Below, in pieces: positions 9,601 to 20,909 of a DNA stretch of 64,000 nucleotides (the stretch's first letter is position 1; each line of letters begins with the position of its first letter). The DNA is from Verticillium longisporum (Eukaryota > Ascomycota > Sordariomycetes > Glomerellales > Plectosphaerellaceae). The stretch spans positions 5,270,001 through 5,334,000 of the forward strand of contig JAETXT010000004.1 of the NCBI GenBank assembly GCA_019188255.1, given 5' to 3'. The notes beneath the pieces were generated by a model, which did no database searches, was not told where the DNA came from, and was given only the letters and a program-made list of their open reading frames with translations. A program made the position numbers and the translations under genes.

Positions 9601-11682
9601 GTCCACCAACAGCATCGGCAACAGCGCCAGCAACTTGGCCGCTATGATCCAAGAACTTCGTTCGGAGAATGAACAGCTCCGGGCCTCGATGCAACAGCTC
9701 CAGGGAGGGTCGAACATGAAAGCCCTTCCCCTCAACCATTCGACGGAAACCCTAGGGCACTTCAATCTTTCATCACCCAGGTACGCCAGTACCACAAAGC
9801 CAACGAGAACCAGCTCAAGTACTGGGGCGAGAGAGTCGCCAACGCCTCCTCTTATCTCAAAGGGGATGCCTTGCATTGGTTCGAACCCTTCGTTCGAGAC
9901 TACTCTACCCACACCAAGAAAGAAGATATGAAGAAAGCTACCCAGGACGTCTATGCCGGCATGAACGCTTTCGAGGAAGCTATCAAGGGAGCATTTGGAG
10001 ACATAGACGAGGAACGACAAAACGAACGAAAAATCCTTCAGCTCAAACAGACGGGACCAGCCACTAAGTACGCCACGGAGTTTCGACTCTTAGCCACTCG
10101 ACTAGACTGGACTGAGTCCGCCCTCATGGCCCGTTTCTACGAAGGACTCAAAGACGTCGTCAAGGACGACCTCATCCGGGAAGATAGACCCGAGACCCTC
10201 ACCGAGTACATCGCCATGGCCGTCAAGATCGACGACCGCCAGTATGAACGCAGGATGGAGAAGGGACGAAAGCCCGCCGCAGGACCATGGAACCCTCGCG
10301 TCCCCCACCATCGATCCAATCAGGGACGCAAGTATCAGCACGACAAGCCCCGCATCAGCACGGCTTGGGGGCAGACCACCCATGCAGGTCCCATGGAACT
10401 TGACAACACCCGCCACGGCAAACCCAAGGACCTCAAGGACACCAAATGCTACAACTGCGGAAAGAATGGGCACATGGCCCGAGAATGCCGCCAGCCTAAG
10501 AAGCCTTGGAAGCCAGTCAACGAGCGACAGCTCAACCACACCCAGCACCAGGACCATGCCAGCACCAACTGGACCTTCTGTTATCAGGACAGCTGTCTCA
10601 CACACAAGGACAGCAAGGAGCAGAATGGATGGTTCCCTAGGGCGCCCACGGGGCAACGAACCCTAGCCATGATGACAACCACGAAGAAAGACAAACGTAT
10701 CCAGAAATGGGCTCGGCAGGTAACACCCGAGACCCAGGAAATCGACACAGATGAAGAAAGAGCCTACGAACACGCTCACCCAGAACCACAATCGGCTCCC
10801 CATGTGGGACTGATGAACGACACGGAATGGGATGAATACACTCGCGCCGACGAAGAAGAATCTCCGCTCGGACAGATCCAGCTTCACATGCCTGTACAAG
10901 CATATGAGGTTAGCAGCGCCAGCGAGGATTACGACCCCTTGGTACCCTGGAACGAACTCATCTACTACGGGACCAAGCCATGGAAGGCCAGCGCCCGAAA
11001 GCGAGAAAGCACCAAAGAAAACGTACGACTCATGGTAGGAGACCACCCAGCACTCCACCACGCCCACAAACAACACTACCAGTTGTTCTGGCCCGAATGC
11101 GTCTACGACGACTGTGAATACCACTTCAAGGAGAAGGCCGCACACCGGTTTCTCCCGCGCAACCACTGGATCGAGCCACGAGTAACGGTGGAATTCGAAC
11201 AGGAGAGTCGCAAATGGATCCTGCACATGGACGAATACAGTCAGGGCCGGCTCACGTTCCGACCAGACCCTGCTTATCACGACAAATGCTACCAAGACAA
11301 CGCCAGATGGGAAAACTGCGATAACGACGCATGCATGAAGCACTACATCGCTAAAGCCAAAGACTGGAGACTCCATCGTATGAAGGACGTCAGGAAGCCA
11401 CTCTTCCGCGTTCACTACAAAGGCGACGATAGGGACGAAAACTCAGACGGACCATCCATGACATGGCCGCCTACTACGCCACCCCTTCGGGAAAAGGCGA
11501 GCGTCGGTCGAACAGGGACAACGACCGACGAAGGAAGTAAGAGCAATCTGCTCAGCCGAACGAACCCACGGCACGAACCACCTCTACGTAAGAATAAACG
11601 TAGGAGGACGGTGGGCAAGCGCGCTACTAGACAGCGGCGCCCAGGGCAACTACATGAGCCCCGAATACATCAACAAGAATAA
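9601..11682 (+). CDS. Gypsy Gag protein, one frameshift near 9707
   Basis: The ATG at 9601 starts a coiled-coil-like region (AAMIQELRSENEQL). At the G-run near 9704-9708 the frame shifts by one base; the next frame then continues smoothly (DALHWFEPFVRDY) to 11682. A retrotransposon Gag domain (ATEFRLLATRLDW...FYEGLKDVVKDDL) is followed by a CCHC zinc knuckle, CYNCGKNGHMARECR, at about 10447-10490. After the knuckle, an unusual C-terminal extension carries the pattern C-x4-C-x2-H-x3-K three times (first Cys codons at 10579, 11098 and 11317). The end overlaps the protease frame, so Gag and Pol are in different frames here; a programmed shift or another indel could explain that. Gag should form the particle and bind RNA. 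Confidence 0.82.
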
Positions 11683-13534
11683 GATCACATGGAAATATAA
11701 GGAGGAACCCTATCAACTCAGCACGGTGGAAGGACAAGCGGTCTCATACGGAGGAGGGATCGTGAACACGGAGACTGCGCCCCTCCAGGTGTTCATCTCT
11801 CGCCGTCAAGGTCACATAACCTTCGACATCACCAACATGGGAGGAAAACAAATCATCCTAGGCATCCCATGGCTCAGACAATGGAACCCTCAGATTGACT
11901 GGACAGCTGGCCGCGTCCAGTGGAGTACGTCAGCCCCTGAGGAAAGACCCACGAGCGGTCTCTCAAGCGACCTCCAACTAGCCCTCACGAATAGGGACAA
12001 CTCAGAGGAGACAACCCCGGAGGAGCTCACAACAGAACAGCAAGAAAGACTGCAGAACGTACCCAAGGAATACTGGAAGTACGAAAAGATCTTCAGAGAA
12101 GAAGTCGGCACGGTGCTACCTAAGCACACACATTACGACCACGAGATCCCAATCAAGGAAGGAGAGAGCCCCCGGTTCAACAAGATCTACGGATTGAACC
12201 CTCGACAAATGGACACTCTCGACGAATACCTCAAGGAGAACCTCAGAAAAGGATACATCCGACCATCGACATCCCCAGCGGGATATCCGATTCTTTTTGT
12301 GCCAAAGAAGAATGGCAAAGAAAGACTATGCGTTGACTACAGACAGTTGAACGACATCACTATCAAAAACTGCTACCCATTGCCTCTGATATCGGAACTC
12401 AGGGACGCATTAGCAGGAGCCAATTGGTTCACAGCGCTCGATCTCAAAGGAGCATATAACCTCATCCGCATCAAGGACGGAGAAGAATGGAAAACAGCAT
12501 TTCGAACACGACGAGGACACTACGAATATTTGGTTATGCCATTCGGATTGACCAACGCCCCCGCAACCTTCCAAAACATGATCAACGACGTACTACGAGA
12601 ATTCCTGGACGTCTTCGTGGTAGTATACCTCGATGACATTCTGATCTTCTCGAAGACGATGGAAGAACACAAGGGACACGTCCACCAGGTCCTCACACGG
12701 CTACACCAACACGAGCTGTTAGTGGAACCTGAAAAGGCCAAGTTCCACTCACAGGAAGTAGATTTCCTCGGGTATACGATCACCCCAGGAGAAATCAGGA
12801 TGGAAAAATCCAAAGTAGCAGCCATCAGGGAATGGCCTACACCAAAGAACGTCAAGGATGTCAGAGCATTCCTCGGTTTCGTCAACTTCTACCGACGATT
12901 CCTAAAAGGATACAGCAAGACTGCCAACCCTTTGACGAGCCTCACGGTCAAGGAAATAGAGTTCGCGTGGAACGAACCCCAAGAAAAAGCATTTCGCCAG
13001 ATTATCGATGCCGTCCTCAGCGAGCCAGTCCTCCGAATGATAGACCCCGAAAAACCCATGGAAGTCGAGACAGATGCCTCCGACTTCGCCATTGGAGGAC
13101 AGTTAGGACAGAGGGACGACCAAGGACGCTTACACCCGGTAGCTTTCTTCTCGAAGAAACTACACGGACCAGAGCTCAATTACCAAATTCACGACAAAGA
13201 ACTCATGGCAATCATCGAAGCATTCAAAGAATGGAGAACGTACCTCTCCGGAGCACGACACGAAGTCAAGGTCTACACTGACCACAAGAATCTTGCACAC
13301 TTCACAACGAACAAAGACCTCAACAAACGCCAGATTAGATGGGCAGAATTCCTCTCGGAATTCAACTTCACCATCATCTACCGCAAAGGATCTGAGAATG
13401 GCAGGGCAGACATTCTGAGCAGACGCTCAGATCATGAGCAGAACACGCCCCCAACATTAACGCCATCCTGGCGAAAGACAAAGAAGGGAATCTCATTCCC
13501 TATCACCGTACGCTGGCGGTCACCACTCGCGTGA
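11582..13534 (+). CDS. Gypsy Pol, first part: protease, RT, RNase H
   Basis: The frame is open through LLDSGAQGNY (aspartic protease, Asp at 11630), then reverse transcriptase (RLCVDYRQLN; active site VVYLDDILIF near 12.62 kb; FLGFVNFYRRF) and RNase H (VETDASDFAIGG...YTDHKNLAHF). The first ATG is at 11654, but the protease motif lies upstream of it, so translation probably arrives from Gag. At a C-run near 13450 the frame shifts; the last residues before the stop at 13534 are out-of-frame sequence. In the other frame the protein continues without a break into integrase. Confidence 0.88.
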   Translation, partial: LYVRINVGGRWASALLDSGAQGNYMSPEYINKNKITWKYKEEPYQLSTVEGQAVSYGGGIVNTETAPLQVFISRRQGHITFDITNMGGKQIILGIPWLRQWNPQIDWTAGRVQWSTSAPEERPTSGLSSDLQLALTNRDNSEETTPEELTTEQQERLQNVPKEYWKYEKIFREEVGTVLPKHTHYDHEIPIKEGESPRFNKIYGLNPRQMDTLDEYLKENLRKGYIRPSTSPAGYPILFVPKKNGKERLCVDYRQLNDITIKNCYPLPLISELRDALAGANWFTALDLKGAYNLIRIKDGEEWKTAFRTRRGHYEYLVMPFGLTNAPATFQNMINDVLREFLDVFVVVYLDDILIFSKTMEEHKGHVHQVLTRLHQHELLVEPEKAKFHSQEVDFLGYTITPGEIRMEKSKVAAIREWPTPKNVKDVRAFLGFVNFYRRFLKGYSKTANPLTSLTVKEIEFAWNEPQEKAFRQIIDAVLSEPVLRMIDPEKPMEVETDASDFAIGGQLGQRDDQGRLHPVAFFSKKLHGPELNYQIHDKELMAIIEAFKEWRTYLSGARHEVKVYTDHKNLAHFTTNKDLNKRQIRWAEFLSEFNFTIIYRKGSENGRADILSRRSDHEQNTPPTLTPSWRKTKKGISFPITVRWRSPLA

Positions 13535-14877
13535 CACCCGCCAGACCACCTACGGAAGCATTGGAACTGATTCGACAAGTCCACGAAGCCAAAGCCCACG
13601 GACACCAAGGAGTAGCGAAGACATTCGCCCGACTCAGGAAACATCACGACTTCAAGGGAACCAGACAGGACGTCACAACAGTCATTCGCAACTGCGACCT
13701 CTGCAAAAAGAGCAAAGCAGAAAGGCACAGGCCTTATGGAGAACTCAAGGCTTTGCCAGTACCAGCAGCAGCCTGGGAATCAGTCTCATTGGACTTCATC
13801 ACCAGCCTGCCCCCGTCAAAGGAACCCTTAACTGGGACCTCTTACGACAACATCTTAGTAGTCGTCGACCGACTCACGAAGTACTCGTACTTCCTCCCGT
13901 ACAAAGCCACAGGCACGGCAGAAGACCTCGCCTATGTATTCCTCCGAAACATTGTGGGACAGCACGGACTACCAAAAGAATTAGTATCGGATAGAGACAA
14001 ACTCTTCACCAGCAACTTCTGGAAATCGCTCATAGCTCAACTTGGAGCCAAACACAAGCTATCCACGGCTTTCCACCCGCAGACAGATGGACAGACGGAA
14101 AGAACGAACCAGACTTTGGAGCAATACCTCCGGTGTTATATCAACTACCAACAGGATGACTGGGTCACACTACTACCCATCGCACAGTTCGCATACAACA
14201 GCTCACCAAGCGAATCAACGAAGGAGTCACCCTTCTATGCCAACTACGGATATAACCCAACAGCCTACGCGGAGCGCCGCGAAGCACCAGACACGCCGAA
14301 AGCAACCAACATTGCGGCCAACATCCGCAAAATTCAGGACCATATCAAGCTCGACCTCGAGCTCGTACGAACCAGAATGACCACGTACGCCAACAAAACA
14401 AGGATGAAGGGACCATCCTTACAGGAGGGAGGTAGCGTCTACCTTATCCGCCGAAACATCAAAACCAAACGACCAAACGACAAATTGGACTTCAAGAAAC
14501 TAGGACCTTTTAAAATTCTCAAGAAACTCTCGGATACCAACTACCACCTCTCATTGCCAGAGAACATGAAGATTCACCCCATTTTCCACATAGCACTTTT
14601 GGAACCAGCACCACCGAACGCACCACTCGCAACCAGCGTGGAAGTAGAAGACACAAACGAATACGAAGTCGAAAGAATCATCGACTACAGAAAAACCAAT
14701 AAACAGGACGAATACCTCATTAAATGGAAAAACTATGGACATGAGGAAAACACATGGGAACCGGTCAAGAACCTGAACTGCCCGCAGCTGCTGCAGCAGT
14801 ATCACCAACACCAGACTCCTCCGGTAACTCTCCCAGGCCCAGGGAAGGCCAGTCGACTTCGGAAGCCACGCCCATAA
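13450..14877 (+). CDS. Gypsy Pol, second part: integrase with chromodomain
   Basis: This continues Pol in the adjacent frame. It has the zinc-binding HHCC region (HGHQGV...CDLCKKSK), the integrase core with SLDFITSLP, VSDRDKLFTS and QTDGQTERTNQ (the D, D and E positions), a GPY/F-type module (LGPFKILKK), and a C-terminal chromodomain (YEVERIIDYRK...EYLIKWKNY...ENTWEP). The chromodomain marks a chromovirus-type gypsy element, a group known to target heterochromatin marks; insertion into RIPed, probably heterochromatic DNA fits that. The last 113 nt overlap the antisense gene on the other strand. Confidence 0.9.
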   Translation, partial: PNINAILAKDKEGNLIPYHRTLAVTTRVTPARPPTEALELIRQVHEAKAHGHQGVAKTFARLRKHHDFKGTRQDVTTVIRNCDLCKKSKAERHRPYGELKALPVPAAAWESVSLDFITSLPPSKEPLTGTSYDNILVVVDRLTKYSYFLPYKATGTAEDLAYVFLRNIVGQHGLPKELVSDRDKLFTSNFWKSLIAQLGAKHKLSTAFHPQTDGQTERTNQTLEQYLRCYINYQQDDWVTLLPIAQFAYNSSPSESTKESPFYANYGYNPTAYAERREAPDTPKATNIAANIRKIQDHIKLDLELVRTRMTTYANKTRMKGPSLQEGGSVYLIRRNIKTKRPNDKLDFKKLGPFKILKKLSDTNYHLSLPENMKIHPIFHIALLEPAPPNAPLATSVEVEDTNEYEVERIIDYRKTNKQDEYLIKWKNYGHEENTWEPVKNLNCPQLLQQYHQHQTPPVTLPGPGKASRLRKPRP

Positions 14878-15402
14878 ACGCCAGGTCACTCTCCACCCAA
14901 CGCTCATGGGACTCGAGGACGGGGAGCAGGCCGTCCTCCTCATCCAACTCTTGAATACCACGACGAAACGCTTCGTCACTACGCTCCTTCACCTTCTTCT
15001 TAATTTGACGAATGCGTCGCAGACGGTTCACCGCGTGCGCAAGGTCCTCTTGCAGCTTCGCAAGAGCCTCTTCCGCAGCCTCTTCGTCATCTTCCAATTT
15101 CCTTTCAGTCTTAGCAAGACGCTCGACTGAAAGCACGCAGGAGTTAGCCAGGATGAAAGACACAAAACACAAAAAAACAAAAACTCACGGGACGACGAGA
15201 CCAGGACACCATCACACTGACGACCCCGCTTCACACACTCGCCGCATCGCGCAGACTTCTCCGACATCCGACATTTTAGACCCTTTCGGAAACACCAAGT
15301 ACAAGGCATGTCGGCGTCCGACCCTTTTGACTCGATCGAGGACGAAAGACGGGCGCGTTCGGCGGCTTTCTTCGAAGGCGGTTTTACGACGCGACTAGAC
15401 AT
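14765..15402 (-). CDS. Spliced antisense gene in the gypsy 3' region (191 aa)
   Basis: Exon 1 runs 15402-15189 from an ATG (MSSRVVKPPSKK). A 62-nt intron, 15188-15127, has GTGAGT at the donor, CTAAC as branch point and CAG at the acceptor. Exon 2 runs 15126-14765. Splicing gives one open frame of 192 codons, while the unspliced frame turns into nonsense. The protein has a basic start, a Cys cluster (CTWCFRKGLKC...CGECVKRGRQC, six Cys, loosely like a fungal Zn-cluster), then an acidic, Glu/Ala-rich coiled coil (LERLAKTERKLEDDEEAAEE) and a Gly/Ala-rich end. It overlaps the chromodomain end of pol on the opposite strand. I have the impression that similar hypothetical proteins are common in fungal annotations. 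The function is unknown; DNA binding or regulation of the element is only a guess. Confidence 0.75.
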
Positions 15403-15505
15403 GTTGTCACGGTTAGCGCAAAAATGAAGAAACGACTTCACAACGAATGAGGGGGTGGCCTACTACTTATGGCCGCTGGGACATCGGCCTGGAGGAGGGG
15501 CATCA

Positions 15506-15965
15506 TGTAACAACCAGAGGACCAGGTCAAAAGACCCAAGGATAGCTAGGAAGGATGACACAGCCAAAGGGAGCGATAAGATAAGAACGGCTGGCACGCA
15601 GTCACGTGACCAGATCACCAGGAACGGTGATCCAAGAACATGGATCACCAACCTGTTAGGATCACCGTGATCCCCGATCCAACACGGAGAGGATCACGAA
15701 CTAACAGTGAGCCATCCAACATAGGCTCACTAACCAACACAACAAGGACAGGATGAACGGGTATATAAGGACGGGCATTCTGGACTTGTAGATACATTCT
15801 TTCTCACGACAGTGATCAATCTAAGTCTTACCTTGTATTCATTGTAACGAGTGCGCAACGCCTTACGACACCACATCGTCTCAGAGTCACAACCTAAGCT
15901 TCTGCTAACAGCAACCCTAACCCTCTGACAGTGTTCCCCTCTTCGGAAGCTGGCAGGTCGTAACA
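15506..15965 (+). repeat. 3' LTR of the gypsy element (with intron-like 61-nt segment)
   Basis: This 460-bp LTR has the same ends as 9137-9535. It carries an extra segment, 15851-15911, that begins GTGCGC and ends GCTAACAG. A purine-rich tract (GGAGGAGGGG) precedes the LTR. A TATA-like GTATATAAGG lies at about 15761-15770. Confidence 0.93.
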
Positions 15966-18900
15966 TTCTATAAGCTCTCTAGGCGATATATTCCTATTCT
16001 AAGCTCGCTATCCCTAGGGTTACTAGCTTTAGGCGATTACTTTAGCCTTTCTATTAAATCGTAAGATCTTTAGTTCTAACTTTAATAATATAGCTATTAA
16101 AGATACTATTAGATCCTATATTAAGGATAGAAGTAGGCTTTACTTAGAAGCTAGCGCTTTCGAGCTCTATTTATTCTTTTTATATAAATATAGGCTCTCC
16201 AAGGTTAAGGGTATCGTTAATCTATATTCCGATTAATCTAACGCCTTCTCTAGTTCTAGTTAGAAGTAAATATAGATCGTAGCCTATTAGAATAGCATTT
16301 AAGCGCTCTCTATAATAATATTAATAGGTTATAAACTAATAGAGACCTAACTCTATAATATTATAGAGTATCTTTATAATATAGGAGACGATTCTATTAG
16401 AGTATCTATATTATAGCTCCTTAGGAATATATAGAAGAATATTATATAATAGATCTATAGTATTCTAAATATAAGCTTAATTAATATTATAGAATATTAA
16501 CTAATAGCTATATTATTATAGTATTAGGGTAATTGCTAGGATTAATTATTAGCTATAATATATAATTATAGATAATGACGTTAATAGGGTTATCTTCTCC
16601 TAATTACTATATCCTTAAATTATTAATTTTAATTTCTTATATAGAGCTTAAAGGAGGCCTATTACTTCTCTTATAAGCTAATATTTAAAGATCTTAATAC
16701 TAGGAAATACGGATCTCCTAATTAATATAATTACTCTAGCTATTAGGAGTAAGTCGATTTCCTCTTAATTAGATTATTTAAATAGCTTCTTAGAGGTCAT
16801 TATTCTATCTTTATTATATAGTTTAATAGCTAGGTTATAACCCTATTATATCCTTTTAATAATAAATTAATATTTAATCTATAAAATCCTAATTATATTA
16901 CTTTTATAATCTATAAAAGCTATTTATAATAGATTTATAGTATTTATTAATTTCTTAGGTCTCCTATATTATTATAATAGAATTAGCTCTAAGTATTTAA
17001 ATAGTTCTAAGGTCTTTAGAATTTAGATTACTATTATCTCCCTAGTCTCCTAATTTAGCGATCTATTATATAGCTTAATATATATTCTTCTAAACTCTAT
17101 TAGGCTATTAACTATTTCGATTATAATTACTATATTAGAAATTAATATAACTTTATAGGGATTAGTCTATTTCTCCTATTCTCGGAATATAAGAACGTCG
17201 CTTCCTAGCTCTAGCGATCTTAATAGTAATTATTTAATATCTAGTCTATTATAGGTATTAAGAGCATTATTAACTTTCTATTTAGTAACTATTTACTAAA
17301 GCTCTACTATCGCCTTATTAACTACTTTAGCGCGCTATATCTAGATCGTAATAAGCGCTAAGTTAATAATAATCCTAGGTATTACTCTAAATATAAATAA
17401 TATAAGCATTAATCTATTAAGCCTAATAATATCGTTTACTATCTTTATAGCTCTTTAAAGTAGCGATTCTAGGCTTATATTATAAGACTCTACTTTTAAG
17501 ATCTTATACGCTCTATATATTAGCTTATAATAGCTTTTAATTTTATTAATTAACTAATAGGCCTTTATAAAGATCTAATAATAGATTATATTTAAGAGGC
17601 GTACTTCTACTTTAAACTCTTTAAAAGTAAAGTTTATTCTAATATTAATAATTATAATATTTAGAGGCCTAAGATATATATCTAATTAATACCTTTTAAG
17701 GGCTTCCTATATTATATAAGCTATAAAATTAGGAATAAAAGTTATAGACTAGAATTCTATATTTATATTAATTATATAAAGAATAAGCTTTCTATCTAAA
17801 TATATAATATTAATTAAAATCTTATAATTAAAGTCGATATTTAACCTTAGAATAAACTTAAAGTATTATAGAGATTTCCCTTTAATCTAATAATAGTAAT
17901 AGAAGTAGTTTATTAGCTCTAGAGTATCCCGATTTATATTATAGTCTACTTTTAAGAATAGGTTCTATAGCTTCTCTATAAATAAATAATTAAACTATTT
18001 ATAAATATATTAGAGCTCTACTTCTATTAAAAACGCTACTCTATCGATCTCTATCCTTATTATATATATAATCCTAGAGCTAATATAGGTCTTTATATCT
18101 AGAAAGAACTATAAGTAGCCCTATTTATAGAAGATAGGCGTATACTCCTAGATCTCCTTAATACGCTTTACTAGCTTATTACATATATTATCTAAATAGA
18201 TTCTAAGATTATCTATATTATTAATATAAAGTAAGAATAAAATATCTATTAGGATAATATAGAATATAATTCTCTTAATTAATATTAGAATAGTAATCTC
18301 CTTTATTATAGATATAGAGTTTCCTATTCTAAATCTTACTCTAGCCCCTATTCCTTATTATTAACTATTAAGCTTAGTATTAGAGCTATTAGAGCCCTTA
18401 TCTATAAAGCTCTTATTATAGAAACTAATATTATATTTATATTAAGGATAATATTATATTAAATAGAAGTATTATTAATCTAATATTAAATAAAGAGCTA
18501 TTCTATTAAAGCTATTATTTTAGCCTTTAAACTATTCCCCTTAATTCTATATTAAAACGATTTATTTATTAGGAAGTATATAATATAAGTATTTATTAAT
18601 TCGCTCTTAGGATTAGATTTATAAATATCGTTTACTCCTAGCTTATTAGAAATAGGATTATCTAATTCTAAGCTCTTAATAGGTTCTATTATTATTAAAA
18701 ATTAATAATATTCCTTCTATTAATCCCTATACGCTTCTTATATACGTTTCTATTACTCTTTCGAGTATTATTACTCCTTAGGAGAGTACTTTATCGATCT
18801 ATAGTCTAGTTTAGAGTATATCTAGTATTTACGAATTCTAGATAATTAACGATTATTAATTCTATATATATCGACTATTCTATACGATCTCCCCTTCTAT

Positions 18901-20617
18901 TAGCTTAGTAATATCTACTCCTATAATATCTTTTAATATAGAAGTACTTAAGTATTCTAGTATTCTCCTCTACCTTTAATATACTCTTAAGCTATATAGA
19001 TAATATATTAAAAGATCGCTCTAATCCTGTTAATATAATCTTTAATTCTAGGATACTTTAAATTACTCTTAGAGTATTTATATAAAGATAAGTCTCTTTT
19101 TTAAATATAAGGCTAAGTATTCTCTAATATTATTAAAGCCTATTTAGAAGGATCTAGAGAACTTCTATTTATAGCTTTCCTATATTATTAACTTCTATTA
19201 TTATAAAGTAGAACATTATTAAGCTTTAATTTATATAATATTATATTCTATTAATCTCTAAATCGAATTATTATTTAATTACTAAATATATTTAATAGAG
19301 TCCTATACTCTAGTTTATATATTCTAAAAAGAAAGTTTATATATACTTTAAAAGTATATTTAGGAAGAGTATATAGAGCTATATATAATAGATTTATAAT
19401 AGTTCGTAAATATCTATAAAAATATATATTTTATTATTAAGGATATTATATATCTCCTTAGAATAATTACTCTCTTTATTCTAGAATAATACGAATTATT
19501 TAATTATAATTCTATTAATTAGTAAATTTACTAATTCGTATAATAATAGAATATAATATTAAGTTAATAAGTTCTAAGTATTATTTAGAAGTAGGGTTTT
19601 ATTTCTTTATAATTAAAGTATAATCTCTTATTAGCTAGATTACTTATTCTATTAATTAAATAACCCTAGAATTAAGGGCTATTAGGGATCTATCCTCCCT
19701 ATTTATAGTTTTCGGATTTAGGATAGCTAAATATTCCCTATAAATTACTATTTATCGTCCTATTAATCTCCCTATTCCTTTACTCTTTAGAGTATTAAAT
19801 CCTAATTAATAATAATTAATTCTATTATATTAAGTATTTCCTCCTACAAAAGTATTAAGATTAATCTCTTTAACGTTTTAGTATTTACTACTCCTAGAAG
19901 AGGGATCCTATATTCTATTAAATATACTTTTAATACTTAAGTAATTATTATATTATAGGAATTAAAGTCCTCTTTAGTCTAGCCCTAGAAGTCTTTAATA
20001 AACGCCTCTAGGAGGTAAACTCCCTTTATAATCCTATATATACTTATTACTTTCAGGATCTAGGCGCTCTTAAGATCTATAGATATTAAATCTAATAATC
20101 TAGGGAATTATAATTCTACTCTATTAACGATAAAGTTAATATTAAGACCCTTCCTAACCTTCTATATTAAGTATAATATATTAAGTTCTTCTAGAATATT
20201 ATCGAACTCCTATTATATCTTTTTAATACTCTCTAGCTCTATTATAGAGCTATTATTATAATCCGAGGAGCTTATTATTATTAATTTTATTAAAGCTCTA
20301 TTATAGCTAGTTAACTATTCTATAGAGCTTCGTTTATTAGGTTAATAGCTAGTAATATAGCCTAGGTAGTAATCTTAAATATAGGAGTCCGAAGATACTT
20401 AAAGTAGATAGTACTCCTATAGATTATATAATAGAGGGTTTCTCTATTACTAAGCTCTTATAAGAGTCCTAAAATACTTAAAGTAAATAGTACTCTTATA
20501 ATTACTTATAAAGTATAATCGATAAGCTTATATATAATAAATTTACTATTTATAGGATCGATCCTAACTTCTCTAGCTCTAATTATTCTATATTATATTA
20601 AATATAATACTAATTAA

Positions 20618-20909
20618 TATTAAGAGGGCTTTAGTATTTATATAAACCCTAATTTATTACTTTAGCTATACTTAAGAGCTCTAAATAGGTAGGGTAGGTA
20701 ATATAAGACTTATAATAATTATTAATAATTCTATTTCTCTAAATTACTACTATCTATATAAATTAGATATATCTATCTAATTTACCGATTATATAAGCTA
20801 TGAATTATATACTCCTAAGAGCTATAAATCCTAGCCCTAGTAATTATTATATTAGTAAATCCTATATAGTAATTACTAACCTAGGTAATCTCTTAATATT
20901 AGTTTAATA
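20618..20909 (-). repeat. RIPed copia LTR (5' side of the minus-strand relic)
   Basis: This is the reverse-oriented, RIPed equivalent of the young copia LTR and the partner of 6561-6849. It closes the relic at about 7.5 kb once the gypsy element is removed. Confidence 0.8.

Larger units (their letters stand above)
9137..15965 (+). mobile_element. Ty3/gypsy chromodomain LTR retrotransposon
   Basis: Its LTRs begin TGTAACAACC and end GGTCGTAACA (9137-9535 and 15506-15965). It carries gag, a pol in the order PR-RT-RH-INT with a C-terminal chromodomain, and a spliced antisense gene near the 3' end. Composition is normal and not RIPed, although it lies inside a RIPed relic. The flanks give only an imperfect 4-bp duplication (tact/ttct). 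The reading frames are broken by single-base length changes in a G-run (about 9707) and a C-run (about 13450), so this copy as given is not a clean autonomous element. Confidence 0.92.
6561..20909 (-). mobile_element. Full-length RIPed copia relic, split by the gypsy element
   Basis: Both ends are RIPed, reverse-oriented copies of the LTR of the young copia element (6561-6849 and 20618-20909). The body aligns to its internal region read backwards, with CpA/TpG converted to TpA. Without the gypsy insertion the relic is about 7.5 kb, against 6.45 kb for the young copy; the difference is a segment of about 1.03 kb at 7055-8083 that the young copy lacks. No reading frame survives. Sequence at 8095-8290 and 6850-6990 is nearly collinear with 5829-6206 of the young copy. 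The gypsy element entered at 9136/15966, and the interrupted target can be read straight through in the second relic near 51.59 kb. Confidence 0.85.

Noticed and set aside
10102..11415. Long minus-strand ORFs opposite gypsy gag
   Set aside because: They are shadows of Gag; unlike 14765-15402 they show no ATG-started spliced structure or recognisable motif.
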